A stretch of 64,000 bases of DNA from Ignavibacteriales bacterium (GTDB taxonomy: Bacteria > Bacteroidota > Ignavibacteria > Ignavibacteriales > Ignavibacteriaceae). Within the stretch, counting starts at the first letter, position 1. Each line of letters opens with the position of its first letter. The position numbers were made by a program, and so were the translations under genes. The DNA is taken from NCBI GenBank assembly GCA_016709155.1, contig JADJEI010000001.1, positions 1,984,001 through 2,048,000 on the forward strand. The letters run 5' to 3'. Of the stretch, positions 43,809 to 53,877 are shown in pieces. Below the pieces are notes generated by a model, which saw only the letters and a list, made by a program, of their open reading frames with translations, ran no database searches and was not told where the DNA came from.

Positions 43809-44450
43809 ATGAAATACACTTTAACTGAAATTGAAACCGAATTAAAAAAACGTTTGGCATATCCATATAAATGGGGAATGAAACAAAACGATGATTATGA
43901 CAAACAAACTAATTTCATCTATCATATTTTTTCATTTGAAAATTTATTGATCGAAATTCGAAATCGCTTCGAAGAAAAAAATTCTGATAACAATATTTCT
44001 AATTATGCTTTGAATCGCTGGTATAATTTCTGGTCTGCTCAGGCAATAGAAAAAATATTTTGCTCACTGCCTGGTGTTAAGCCTGCCCTTGATGAAAAAG
44101 ATAAACTTGTGGACTTTACCATTCAGGGGGTAACTTTCGATCACAAGACTTCAGTCTTCCCCAAAAATTATCCGCACGATTTAACCACCGCATTTTCAAA
44201 ATCCGACGAGCTTATTAAATGGCTTTACAAAAACCAATCTCAACAGCAGCGCAAACATTTGAAGAATAGATTATTCATAGTTCTATATTCAAATAACGGC
44301 GAGCATTGGAAGTTAAAAGCTGAAATAACATGGCTAAAAAAAATTATTGAAAAGTATTTAATTGGATTTAACCCCGCCTTCCTTTTTAAGTTTTATTTCG
44401 AAAAAGATTGCGAAACACTCTCCGATATTATCTGGGGAATTAAAAAATAA
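43809..44450 (+). CDS. Unknown protein, possible PD-(D/E)XK-like core
   Basis: 213 residues; I do not recognise a named family with confidence. The middle has KLVDFTIQGVTFDHKTSVF (about 100-118), which resembles the beta-strand arrangement Asp...(D/E)xK of PD-(D/E)XK nucleases, with DHK as the second part. The N-terminal half is helical (ETELKKRLAYPYKWGMKQND, then NRWYNFWSAQAIEKIF). There is no signal peptide or membrane segment. It is likely co-transcribed with the thioesterase. A nuclease role is only a guess from the motif. Confidence 0.6.
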   Translation: MKYTLTEIETELKKRLAYPYKWGMKQNDDYDKQTNFIYHIFSFENLLIEIRNRFEEKNSDNNISNYALNRWYNFWSAQAIEKIFCSLPGVKPALDEKDKLVDFTIQGVTFDHKTSVFPKNYPHDLTTAFSKSDELIKWLYKNQSQQQRKHLKNRLFIVLYSNNGEHWKLKAEITWLKKIIEKYLIGFNPAFLFKFYFEKDCETLSDIIWGIKK

Positions 44451-44600
44451 GTCTTGCTATAAACAAAATCCCTTCATAAATTCCTTTCGAAAATTGCTGT
44501 TCAAAATATATCTCTGTATTCTGCTGACAAAATGATTGATTTAAAAGGGGAAGTTAATCTCTAAATAAATATTTTTTATTTCAATTGTTAGGAGTTAATC

Positions 44601-45272
44601 ATGCATAAATATCTTTCCTTGTTAATCGTTCTGCTGCTCCCTTTGTTTATTTATTCGCAGGACAAAAATCTAAAACGTTACGAATTCGAAAATGGCTACG
44701 CTGAAAAAATCACTAAAGTAGTCAGCTCCGCACTCGAAAGTGAAACTATAGAAAAAATTTACATCTCCGAATGGGGATTGAAAGAAGTTCACATCAAACA
44801 TGAAAAAAGAAACATAAAAATGATTAATAAAATTGATGAGAGCAACTCCGTATCAATATTGGATGGCAAGTGGATGATAAACTACAACCCTGATACAAAG
44901 GAGGGTACAAAAATGGAAAATCCTTTCTATGATAAAATGTCGTCGCTTGATCAATCAACCCTCCAAAATTTTGGTGAACAAATGAAAGGGGCATTCAACA
45001 CCACCACCACTGAACTTCCGAATGAAAACATTCTCGGCTTCGACTGTAAAGTTACAGAAGCTGTTTCGGAAATAGCAGGAATGAAAACAACTGTAAAAAT
45101 GTGGCTATTTAAAAATTTTGGTTTGAAATTACAGAGTGATGGAATGGGAACCTCAACTTCAGAAACTGTTACTGTTTTTAAGGAGGGAGAAAAGCCAATT
45201 GAATCTGTGTTCACTGTACCAACTGATGTTAAAATTACTGAAGCAAAAAATAATCCTTTGTTTAAAAAATAA
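44601..45272 (+). CDS. Exported protein, DUF4412-like
   Basis: 223 residues with a signal peptide (MHKYLSLLIVLLLPLFIYSQ) and an AGGAG ribosome-binding site. The mature part alternates strands that report a metal- or lipid-binding-like fold of the DUF4412 kind (ENILGFDCKVTEAV, then TVKMWLFKNFGLKLQSDG). No catalytic motif is seen. It lies 56 bp upstream of an SBBP-repeat T9SS protein and could be transcribed with it. The function is unknown. Confidence 0.65.
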   Translation: MHKYLSLLIVLLLPLFIYSQDKNLKRYEFENGYAEKITKVVSSALESETIEKIYISEWGLKEVHIKHEKRNIKMINKIDESNSVSILDGKWMINYNPDTKEGTKMENPFYDKMSSLDQSTLQNFGEQMKGAFNTTTTELPNENILGFDCKVTEAVSEIAGMKTTVKMWLFKNFGLKLQSDGMGTSTSETVTVFKEGEKPIESVFTVPTDVKITEAKNNPLFKK

Positions 45273-45328
45273 TCTGGACTTGTTTAAAAATTCCTAATCT
45301 TTATTAAACTTATAAAAGGAGCTGTACG

Positions 45329-47014
45329 ATGAAAGAGAGAACATTGTTACGCGGCTCGTTATTGATTGCAACATTAATTGTGATCGTTGCGCTTCCCATT
45401 AATGCACAGATCAAAGAATCCTGGGCTGTGCGATATGATAATGGAGGAGTAGATAAATCAAATGCTGTTGGCGTTGACGATTTCGGAAATGTTTATGTTA
45501 CCGGTTCGAGTAACAGCGCAGGGGTGGGGACAGAAGACTATCTTACTATCAAATATAATTCTGCAGGCTCAGAAGAATGGACAAGCAGAATTAACGGGAG
45601 CGGCGGCTCGGTTGATATTGCTTACGCACTTGTAATTGATTCTTCCGGTTCAATAATAATTACAGGAGGCAGTGTTGGAAGCGGCAGCGGCTATGACTAT
45701 TTCACCATAAAATATTCATCCGCCGGTGATACGCTCTGGACAAGAAGATATAACGGTCCTAAAAATTCTAAGGATATTGCTTACTCAATCGCACTTGATG
45801 ATTCACAAAATATTTTTATCACAGGTGAAAGTGAAGGCTTAACAGGTACTCACGGGATCTTTGAAGATTACGCCACAGTAAAATATAATCCTGACGGAGA
45901 TTTTCAGTGGGCAGCAAGGTATAATGGTCCTGCAGGTGATTATGACAAAGCCAATTCAATTTGTGTTGATACAGAAGGAAATATTTATGTGACGGGTGTA
46001 AGCGATGGGGGGAGCAGCGGAAGCGGCGAACCTCATTTTGACTACGCAACTATAAAATATAATTCTGCCGGCTTGACTCAATGGATAAGACGATACAATT
46101 CTTCAAATAGCGAGGATGAGGGTGTAATAGTCAAAGCTGATGTGCTTGGAAATATTTTCGTAACCGGATACAGCACAGACGTTGGCACTTTTGCAGATTA
46201 TGCTACAATAAATTATTCTTCTGATGGCGATACAACCTGGATAAGCAGATACAATGGTCCAGCAAGTAACGATGACAGGGCAAGCTCTCTGGCTGTTGAT
46301 AACTTGGGGAATGTTTTTGTCACCGGAAAAAGCTACGGCGGCAGCATCACTAATTATGATTATACTACAATAAAATATAATTCGCTTGGTGACTCTGTTT
46401 GGGTAAATAGATACAATGGTGAGGCAAACGATATTGACGATGCACGTGCTATTAACCTGGATAAATCCGGGAATGTTTATGTAACCGGTTACAGCTCTAA
46501 CACAACCACTGCCTTTGATTACACTACAATGAAATATAATTCCTCCGGCGAAATCGGGTGGATAATTAGCTACTCCAATTCGGATGCAGGCGGAAGCAGC
46601 GATGAACCTTTTGCGATGTTCGTTGATACATCCGGAATTGTTTATGTAACCGGAATGAGTGCACTTGATTACGCAACAATTAAATATGTTCCAATACCGG
46701 TTTCAGTTGAAAATTCACCGCGAAGTATGCCAAATCAGTTTGCACTTGAACAGAATTATCCGAATCCATTTAACCCGAGTACAAAAATCAGTTGGCAATC
46801 CCCGGTTGGCAGTCATCAAACTTTAAAAATATATGACCTGCTTGGAAATGAGGTGGCTGTATTAGTTGATGAGTTTAAACAAGCAGGTTTTTATGAAGTT
46901 GAGTTTAACGCTTCACAATTATCATCGGGAATTTATTTCTACACTTTGAAGGTTTACCCCGTAAGCGGGGCAGGGAGTTTTGTTGAAACGAAAAAGCTGA
47001 TTTTGATGAAATGA
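45329..47014 (+). CDS. Secreted SBBP beta-propeller protein with T9SS sorting domain
   Basis: 561 residues with a signal peptide. About seven SBBP repeats fill residues 25-450, each with a pattern like WTRRYNGPKNSKDIAYSIAL followed by GNVYVTG and YDYTTIKYN; they should form a propeller. The C-terminal 95 residues are a T9SS sorting domain (NYPNPFNPSTKISWQSPVG, ending KLILMK), almost identical to that of the protease at 57688 and clearly different from the 8960/23179 type. The protein should be secreted to the cell surface. A family A terminator follows at 47042. Confidence 0.88.
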   Translation: MKERTLLRGSLLIATLIVIVALPINAQIKESWAVRYDNGGVDKSNAVGVDDFGNVYVTGSSNSAGVGTEDYLTIKYNSAGSEEWTSRINGSGGSVDIAYALVIDSSGSIIITGGSVGSGSGYDYFTIKYSSAGDTLWTRRYNGPKNSKDIAYSIALDDSQNIFITGESEGLTGTHGIFEDYATVKYNPDGDFQWAARYNGPAGDYDKANSICVDTEGNIYVTGVSDGGSSGSGEPHFDYATIKYNSAGLTQWIRRYNSSNSEDEGVIVKADVLGNIFVTGYSTDVGTFADYATINYSSDGDTTWISRYNGPASNDDRASSLAVDNLGNVFVTGKSYGGSITNYDYTTIKYNSLGDSVWVNRYNGEANDIDDARAINLDKSGNVYVTGYSSNTTTAFDYTTMKYNSSGEIGWIISYSNSDAGGSSDEPFAMFVDTSGIVYVTGMSALDYATIKYVPIPVSVENSPRSMPNQFALEQNYPNPFNPSTKISWQSPVGSHQTLKIYDLLGNEVAVLVDEFKQAGFYEVEFNASQLSSGIYFYTLKVYPVSGAGSFVETKKLILMK

Positions 47015-47041
47015 TTTTCTTTGCCCTATGGTCTCCTTTAT

Positions 47042-47073
47042 AAAAAGTCCCGCTTTGATGGCGGGACTTTTTA
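47042..47073 (+). terminator. Rho-independent terminator (family A), third copy
   Basis: Stem GTCCCGC / GCGGGAC, loop TTTGATG, A-run before and T-run after. No 21-bp array follows this copy. Confidence 0.9.
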
Positions 47074-47427
47074 TATCAGATATTTTTGCGACTTGCAATA
47101 ATGAAATTGATGCAACATCAGATTTGTACAAAAAAATTGCAAATAATAAGTTTAATTAACGGCGGGAAATTTTATACATACTTCTTCTAATTTCAATCAC
47201 CACTTCTAAAAGTTACAGCCACACGTTCAAAAACAATTCAGCAATAAGACAATTCAGCAACTAATTGTCCCTCGGGTTAAAAACCCTTTTTGAATTAACC
47301 CGGTTTTAAATATTTGCTGAGTTCCTTTTTTTTAATAAAAAATTTTTGATAATTAAGCATAGTGATTTTTCATTTACTTTGTAAAATCTCTGTTCTGTTA
47401 AGTTAAACTTAAATTGAAAAGAATTTT
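47074..47427. other. Intergenic region, no gene
   Basis: About 350 bp of AT-rich sequence between a terminator and the PPDK-N operon. I see no gene, array or strong hairpin. The promoter of the operon at 47428 should lie near its end. Confidence 0.5.
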
Positions 47428-50400
47428 ATGGAAGAACAGGCACTCGATCCTAAAATAAGTTTTGATGATTTTTTTGTTGAGCATGGTTACGGCAACCGCT
47501 TCCAGGGTTTCCAGAATCTTATGCGTCTCAGGATTCGTGATATACTTCTCGTTTCAAGTTTGTATGATCTGTATTTGTTTGAAGAAGACGGTAGGCTCTA
47601 TGAGCTTATCCGTAATGAATACCAGGGACTGAGCCTCAGCCACTCCCCCGAACTTACACGTGTATCCAGCGGTAATGATGCAATTGCTCTTGCGAAAGAA
47701 GAGCACAGATTTGATCTTATTATCACCACCCTTCATATCGAAGATATGCACGCACTGAGTTTTGCCAAGAAGGTAAAAAAATCAGGGCTTAATATTCCCG
47801 TTGTGCTTCTTGCCCATGATAATAAAGAATTGAAATATCTGCTGCTTAATCCCGAGGTGGAAGTATTCGATAAAATTTTTATCTGGCAGGGTGATTTCAG
47901 GATCATCATTGCAATGATAAAATTTTTTGAAGACAGAATGAATGTTGAGCATGATACAAAAATTGTCGGTGTGCAGGTGATAATTTTTATTGAAGATAAC
48001 GTGAGGTACTATTCATCTTATCTTCCTATTATTTATACGGAGATACTTAATCAATCGCAAAGACTCATTTCGGAGGGAATAAATCTTACTCACAAATTTT
48101 TGCGAATGCGCGCCCGTCCGAAAATTCTCTTAACCTCTAATTATGAAGAAGCGTGGACTATATTCGAAAATTATAAAGAACTTGTGCTTGGTGTAATTTC
48201 TGATATTGATTTTCCCCGAAATGGGAAGCAGGATCCCAAAGCAGGGATTGAATTTGCGCACAATGTTAAAACAGAGCATCCAGACATTCCTATTTTACTC
48301 TCTTCCAATAATCCTGATAATGCAAGTGATGCACAAAAAGTTGGTGCTTCTTTCATCTTAAAAGAATCCCCCACCCTTCTGAATGAGTTGAGAATGTTCA
48401 TGAATAATCACTTCAGTTTTGGTGATTTTATATTTCGAACACTTGAGGGGGTTGAAGTTGGCAGAGCAAATGATCTTAAAAGTCTTGAAGATCAGTTAAA
48501 AGTTGTACCAAAGGAAAGTATTTTATTTCATGGAGCGCGCAATCATTTTTCAAACTGGCTGAAAGCACGCACCGAATTCTGGTTAGCATATCAACTGCGT
48601 CCGCGGAAAGTTTCAGACTACCCGAATGATGAAGCATTAAGGCAGGATTTAATTCGTTCACTTCATACTTACCGCCAGTTGAGGCAGCGGGGAATAATAA
48701 CTGATTTCAAAAAAGAAATATTTGATCCCGAATCAAGTTTTTCAAGGATCGGTCAGGGTTCGCTTGGCGGTAAAGCGCGCGGACTTGGATTTGTGAACAC
48801 ATTGATTAACAATTATAATGTGCGCGATCAATTTAAAGATCTTATCGTTTCAGTTCCGCCTGCTGTTGTTATAGCTACAAACGTTTTTGATCAGTTCCTT
48901 GATGAAAATTATCTAAGAGAATTTGCTCTTAACTGTACCAATGATGAAGAAATAACGCACCGGTTTCTTGAAGCAGAAAAATTCCCTGAAGATATTATTG
49001 CGGAGCTGATGGCATTTCTTGATTTAGTTCATTCGCCTCTCGCTGTAAGGTCATCAAGCTTGCTGGAAGATTCGCAATATCATCCGTTCGCAGGAGTTTA
49101 TGAGACTTACATGATTCCGAATAATCATTCAAACCCCTTGGTAAGATTGAACGATCTGCTGATGACAGTAAAAAGAGTTTATGCTTCAACATTTTATCGA
49201 AGTGCAAAAGATTACATAAAAGTAACTTCCTATCGTCTTGAAGAAGAAAAGATGGCGGTGATCATTCAAAAAACAGTTGGTAGAACTTTCGATAACCGAT
49301 TCTATCCTGATTTTTCAGGGGTGGCAAAGTCATATAATTTTTACCCGCTGGCTCCCCAAAAATCCACAGATGGGATTGTCTCAGCCGCACTGGGATTGGG
49401 AAAAGTAGTAGTGGAGGGGGGGAATACAGTTCGTTTTTGCCCTAAATATCCTGCAGACTTAATTCAGTTTCATTCAATAAAAGAATCATTCAATAACAGC
49501 CAAAGAAAATTCTATGCCCTGCGATTAGATCAAACAGCTAACTTCGGCGATGTGACCCACGATATGCTTGTAGAAGAATATGAACTTGAAACCGCTGAAA
49601 AGGATGGTACACTAAATCACGTTGGTTCAACTTATCTTGTTGATAATGACGCTATTTACGATGGCTTATCAAGGTCAGGTCCGCGGCTCATTACATTTGG
49701 ACCAATTTTAAGGAACAATCTTTTCCCCCTTCCTCAAATTATAGAATTACTTCTTGATATGGGAACTTGGGGAATGGGTACGCCTGTGGAAATTGAGTTC
49801 GCTGTTAATATGAATCCGCCCGGAAAGAAAAAAAAGGAATTCGGAATACTTCAAATGCGTCCGCTTGTTATTCAACATGAAGTTGAACAACTCGAGATTA
49901 ACGATTTGCAGAAAGAAAAAATTATTTGTTACAGCAATCAGGTTTTAGGTAATGGCTTGTTAAATGACATTTATGATATAGTTTTTGTTGACTATCATTT
50001 ATTTGATAGAAGTAAAAGCCGGGAAGTTGCTGCGGAGGTGAGTGCATTCAACAGCAAACTAATAACGGAAACTCGTCCGTACATCCTGATAGGGGTCGGC
50101 AGATGGGGGTCAAACGATCCGTGGCTTGGAATACCTGTCGGCTGGGAACAAATTGCAGGTGCACGTGCCATAGTTGAAAGCAGTTTTAAGGAAATGTCGG
50201 TTGAACCTTCGCAAGGTTCTCATTTCTTTCAGAACATCACTTCTTTCATGATTGGCTATTTTACAGTGAACACAAGCTATGAAAATGCTTTTATAGATTG
50301 GGACTGGCTGCTAAGTCAGAAAATTTTTGAAGCAAAAACTTTTACTCGCCACTTAAGGTTTAAGAATCCGATTACTGTTAAAATGAATGGTCAAAATAAT

Positions 50401-50439
50401 AGAGGAATAATTTTAAAACCGGAGGAAAAAATTGATTGA
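47428..50439 (+). CDS. Double-receiver protein with PEP/pyruvate-binding (PPDK-N) domain
   Basis: 1003 residues. Two receiver-like domains come first: about 60-175 (DLIITTLHIEDMHALSFAKK, without a clear phospho-acceptor pocket) and about 215-340 (LGVISDIDFPRNGKQD, with an Asp in place). A PPDK-type ATP-binding domain follows (about 440-830: GSLGGKARGLGF, SPLAVRSSSLLEDSQYHPFA). The swivelling His domain and the PEP-binding barrel of true PPDK or PEP synthase are missing, so it is not a complete dikinase. It may phosphorylate a partner under receiver control. It is the first gene of a tight operon with a zinc ribbon, glutamate dehydrogenase and an antiporter. Confidence 0.85.
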   Translation: MEEQALDPKISFDDFFVEHGYGNRFQGFQNLMRLRIRDILLVSSLYDLYLFEEDGRLYELIRNEYQGLSLSHSPELTRVSSGNDAIALAKEEHRFDLIITTLHIEDMHALSFAKKVKKSGLNIPVVLLAHDNKELKYLLLNPEVEVFDKIFIWQGDFRIIIAMIKFFEDRMNVEHDTKIVGVQVIIFIEDNVRYYSSYLPIIYTEILNQSQRLISEGINLTHKFLRMRARPKILLTSNYEEAWTIFENYKELVLGVISDIDFPRNGKQDPKAGIEFAHNVKTEHPDIPILLSSNNPDNASDAQKVGASFILKESPTLLNELRMFMNNHFSFGDFIFRTLEGVEVGRANDLKSLEDQLKVVPKESILFHGARNHFSNWLKARTEFWLAYQLRPRKVSDYPNDEALRQDLIRSLHTYRQLRQRGIITDFKKEIFDPESSFSRIGQGSLGGKARGLGFVNTLINNYNVRDQFKDLIVSVPPAVVIATNVFDQFLDENYLREFALNCTNDEEITHRFLEAEKFPEDIIAELMAFLDLVHSPLAVRSSSLLEDSQYHPFAGVYETYMIPNNHSNPLVRLNDLLMTVKRVYASTFYRSAKDYIKVTSYRLEEEKMAVIIQKTVGRTFDNRFYPDFSGVAKSYNFYPLAPQKSTDGIVSAALGLGKVVVEGGNTVRFCPKYPADLIQFHSIKESFNNSQRKFYALRLDQTANFGDVTHDMLVEEYELETAEKDGTLNHVGSTYLVDNDAIYDGLSRSGPRLITFGPILRNNLFPLPQIIELLLDMGTWGMGTPVEIEFAVNMNPPGKKKKEFGILQMRPLVIQHEVEQLEINDLQKEKIICYSNQVLGNGLLNDIYDIVFVDYHLFDRSKSREVAAEVSAFNSKLITETRPYILIGVGRWGSNDPWLGIPVGWEQIAGARAIVESSFKEMSVEPSQGSHFFQNITSFMIGYFTVNTSYENAFIDWDWLLSQKIFEAKTFTRHLRFKNPITVKMNGQNNRGIILKPEEKID

Positions 50440-50641
50440 TAATAAATCAGAGAGTTCAAAGGTATTCGATTCCTGCCCGCATTGCGGACACAAACTTACT
50501 CCGTGGCAGCAGGTGCTTTTAAGTGTAGATCGCGCACTTGTATGCAAGAATTGCTGGTATCGAATCATACTTGATGTACGTGAAGATATCGAAAATCAAA
50601 ACAAACCAGATATTGAAAAAAAGAAAGAGCAAGGGAGTTAA
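50432..50641 (+). CDS. Small zinc-ribbon protein
   Basis: 69 residues with two CxxC knuckles (CPHCGHKL and CKNCWYR) separated by a helix, followed by a charged tail. The start is TTG 50432, with a GGAGG ribosome-binding site 7 bp upstream; it overlaps the preceding gene by 8 bp. The next gene starts 1 bp after its stop. The function is unknown; such ribbons often bind RNA or DNA or a partner protein. Its position suggests an accessory role for the PPDK-N protein or the dehydrogenase. Confidence 0.75.
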   Translation: MIDNKSESSKVFDSCPHCGHKLTPWQQVLLSVDRALVCKNCWYRIILDVREDIENQNKPDIEKKKEQGS

Positions 50642-50642
50642 A

Positions 50643-51890
50643 ATGCAATCTTATAATTCTTTTAAAGTCGCGCAGCAGCAAATGCTTGAGGCAGCGAAGC
50701 TTCTCAATCTTGATAAAGCAACGATAGAACTATTGAGTGTGCCGCAAAGGGAATATGCGTTTACTTTGCATGTTCAAATGGATAACGGTAAGAAAAAAAT
50801 CTTTCAGGCTTACCGGATACAATATAACTTTGCACGCGGACCTGCTAAGGGGGGTATTCGTTTTCATCCGGAGGAAACTGTGGATACAATTCGAGCTCTT
50901 GCCTGCTGGATGACATGGAAAACTGCGGTTGTGGATCTCCCGCTTGGGGGAGGAAAAGGAGGGGTTTGCTGTGATCCAAAGTCAATGTCTGAAAGAGAAT
51001 TAGAAAATCTCTCTCGTGAATATATCAGAGCAGTTGCACCTTTAATAGGTGTAGATAGGGATATTCCTGCTCCCGATGTTTATACAAATCCACAAACAAT
51101 GTCCTGGATGATGGACGAATACGAAACGATAATCAACAGTCATCAACCCGGTGCATTCACAGATAAACCCCAACAGGTTGGTGGAACAGAAGGCAGAAGA
51201 GATGCTACTGCGCGCGGTGGTGTTATCTCTGTTCGCGAAGCTTGCAGAGTTCTCGGCTTCGATCCAACGAAAAGTTATGCAATACAAGGTTTTGGTAATG
51301 CCGGTCAAAGAGCAGCGCTTCTTCATCAGGAAATGCTTGGGGGAGGTAAATTGGTTGCTGTCAGCGATTCGCGCGGTGCAATTTATAACAGCAAGGGATT
51401 TGACCCGAAAGATCTCGTTACCTTTAAATTAAAAAACGGGTCTATAGCAGATTACCCGGGAGGCAAAGAAATTCCTCACAGTGCTCTTCTTGAACTTGAT
51501 GTTGAGGTACTATATCCAGCCGCATTAGAGAATGCAATCACTGCAAGGAATGCCCGGAGTATTAAAGCAAAAATAGTTTGTGAGCTTGCAAACGGACCCA
51601 CAACTCCCGAGGCTGATATTATTTTGCATAAAAATAAAGTACACGTAATCCCCGACATACTTGCCAGCGCAGGAGGGGTTACTGTTTCATACTTTGAGAT
51701 GGTTCAGGATAGCTATTCATATTTCTGGGAAGAATCTCAAATACATAAACGGCTCGACAAAGTTCTTACAAAAGCTTATCATACCGTACAGGAAGCAATT
51801 AAAGAAAAGAAAGTTCATCCGAGATTAGCGGCAATGGTGGTGGGTGTTGCAAGAGTAGCGCAAGCCTGCAAGCTGCGTGGATGGGTGTAA
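50643..51890 (+). CDS. Glutamate dehydrogenase (Glu/Leu/Phe/Val family)
   Basis: 415 residues from ATG 50643, chosen for the GGGAG site before it and family length; a longer frame overlaps the zinc-ribbon gene. Motifs: catalytic Lys in PLGGGKGGVCCDP, PAPDVYTNPQTMSWMMDEYE, nucleotide-binding GFGNAGQRAALL, and CELANGPTTPEADI. It interconverts glutamate and 2-oxoglutarate with NAD(P)H. The Rossmann loop does not clearly state the cofactor. Being in an operon with a receiver/PPDK-N protein is unusual and suggests nitrogen or carbon status control. Confidence 0.93.
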   Translation: MQSYNSFKVAQQQMLEAAKLLNLDKATIELLSVPQREYAFTLHVQMDNGKKKIFQAYRIQYNFARGPAKGGIRFHPEETVDTIRALACWMTWKTAVVDLPLGGGKGGVCCDPKSMSERELENLSREYIRAVAPLIGVDRDIPAPDVYTNPQTMSWMMDEYETIINSHQPGAFTDKPQQVGGTEGRRDATARGGVISVREACRVLGFDPTKSYAIQGFGNAGQRAALLHQEMLGGGKLVAVSDSRGAIYNSKGFDPKDLVTFKLKNGSIADYPGGKEIPHSALLELDVEVLYPAALENAITARNARSIKAKIVCELANGPTTPEADIILHKNKVHVIPDILASAGGVTVSYFEMVQDSYSYFWEESQIHKRLDKVLTKAYHTVQEAIKEKKVHPRLAAMVVGVARVAQACKLRGWV

Positions 51891-51903
51891 TAATTAAGCG
51901 GAT

Positions 51904-53859
51904 ATGCATGAATTTAGAATTATCAGGGATATTGTTGTAATTCTGCTTGTATCTCTTCCTATAATATTTCTTTTTAAAAAAATTAATCTTCCAAGCATAG
52001 TAGGGTTTTTGATTGCCGGAATGATTATCGGTCCATTTGGTTTTAATCTTATCAGATCAATTGATGAGGTGGAAGTAATGGCAGAGATCGGTGTGATGAT
52101 TCTTATGTTTACTATTGGGTTAGAAGTATCATTTTCGCAATTAGTAAAGATCAAAAAGTTTTTAATCGTTGCCGGCGGACTTCAATTTATGTTAACTGTT
52201 TTAATCGGTACCCTGATATTTTACTTTCTCAACATTGAAGTCAGACGGGCAATTTTTTATGGATTACTTTTAAGTCTTTCGAGTACGGCAATTGTATTGA
52301 AGATATTTTCAGATCGAAATGAATTCGAAACAATTCAAGGTAAAATATCTCTCGGTATATTGATTTTTCAAGATCTTGCCGTTGTGCCTGTGTTTTTATT
52401 GATTCCCTTACTTGGTTCACAACAAGGATTAACAGGGGGAGAGATAATTCTTAAATTATTTGCTGCTTTTAGTTCAATTGCGATAATACTTTTTTTGGCA
52501 AAATTACTGATGCCGAAAATTGTACATCAAATTGCAAGGCTCAGACTTCGTGAAGCTTTTACGGTGGGGATAATTTTACTGCTGCTTGGAACGGCTTATT
52601 TAACATATTCATTGGGGCTATCATTTGCAATGGGTGCTTTTGTTGCAGGATTGATACTTGCCGAATCAGATTACAATCATCAAATACTTTCTGAAATTAT
52701 TCCTTTCAAAGACGCGTTCAATAGTATTTTTTTCGTTTCGATCGGCTTGCTGCTTAATATTTCATTTGTGGTTTCTAATCCACTTCTGATATCGTCTTTT
52801 GCGCTTGGAATTATTTTGATAAAGTCAACAATTATTATTTCAATTGTATTATTCATCAAATATCCATTAAGGATAGCTGTTCTTACAGGATTAGCACTGG
52901 CTCAGGTTGGCGAGTTTTCTTTCGTACTTGCACAAACAGGAAATAACTATAATCTGTTAAGCACTGATGCTTATAATATTTTTTTAGCATCAACAATTTT
53001 TACGATGATACTCACGCCGTTCATCATTAAGGCATCACCCCGCCTTTCTATATATTCTAAAAATTATGATCTTAATAGTGATAACATTCTTCATCAGGAT
53101 AAACTTTCAGCACACGTGATTATTGCCGGGTTTGGATTAAATGGAAGCAATCTTGCCCGCGTATTAAAAGAGACCGGAATTCCATACATTGTTGCAGAAT
53201 TAAATCCAGACACAGTAAAAAGAGAAAAAGCAAAGGGTGAAAAAATATTATATGGTGACATCAGTAAAGAAGAAATCCTTCGGGCGGTTTCAATTGAAAA
53301 AGCAAATATCATCGTGTTCGCAATTTCTGATCCGTCAATAACTAAAAGCAGTTTAAGCCTTGCAAAAAAAATTAATCCAAAGGTTTATGCACTTGTTCGC
53401 ACAAGATATATTAATGAGGTTGACGAGTTGAAAAAGCTGGGAGCTGATGAAGTAATACCGGAAGAGTTTGAAACTGCACTTCAAATATTTAGAAAAGTTC
53501 TTGAAAAATATCACATACCTTTAAATGTAATAATGCAGCAAACTACAATGCTTCGGCAGGAATCTTACAGCTTGCTAAGAAAGGAGGGGATGGATATTGG
53601 TTCGTTTGTGCATCTTGATGAAATTCTTGCACAAGGATTAACTGAATCGTTTTATGTTAACACCGAGAGTAAAATTATTGGGAAGAGTATTTCTGAAATA
53701 AACCTTCGTGCCGAAACAGACGCAACAATAATTGCAATAGTAAGAGGCGGTAAAACTATTTCTAATCCATCGGGCAAAGAAATATTGAAAGCCGCAGATA
53801 CTTTAGTTATTTATGGAACTCATCAGTCTGTTGACAAAGCAATTGAAAAACTAAGTTAG
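51904..53859 (+). CDS. Kef-type monovalent cation:proton antiporter (CPA2)
   Basis: 651 residues. About 11-13 membrane helices (1-385) form the Na/H exchanger domain with GFLIAGMIIGPFGFNLI and a FQDLAVVPVFLL helix carrying the transport Asp. Residues about 395-515 are a TrkA-N/RCK domain (VIIAGFGLNGSNLARVLKE) and about 560-645 a TrkA-C domain. Proteins of this type export K+ or Na+ under nucleotide control. It is last in the operon, 13 bp after glutamate dehydrogenase. Confidence 0.92.
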   Translation: MHEFRIIRDIVVILLVSLPIIFLFKKINLPSIVGFLIAGMIIGPFGFNLIRSIDEVEVMAEIGVMILMFTIGLEVSFSQLVKIKKFLIVAGGLQFMLTVLIGTLIFYFLNIEVRRAIFYGLLLSLSSTAIVLKIFSDRNEFETIQGKISLGILIFQDLAVVPVFLLIPLLGSQQGLTGGEIILKLFAAFSSIAIILFLAKLLMPKIVHQIARLRLREAFTVGIILLLLGTAYLTYSLGLSFAMGAFVAGLILAESDYNHQILSEIIPFKDAFNSIFFVSIGLLLNISFVVSNPLLISSFALGIILIKSTIIISIVLFIKYPLRIAVLTGLALAQVGEFSFVLAQTGNNYNLLSTDAYNIFLASTIFTMILTPFIIKASPRLSIYSKNYDLNSDNILHQDKLSAHVIIAGFGLNGSNLARVLKETGIPYIVAELNPDTVKREKAKGEKILYGDISKEEILRAVSIEKANIIVFAISDPSITKSSLSLAKKINPKVYALVRTRYINEVDELKKLGADEVIPEEFETALQIFRKVLEKYHIPLNVIMQQTTMLRQESYSLLRKEGMDIGSFVHLDEILAQGLTESFYVNTESKIIGKSISEINLRAETDATIIAIVRGGKTISNPSGKEILKAADTLVIYGTHQSVDKAIEKLS

Positions 53860-53877
53860 AAATTCAACCGGGTGTGT

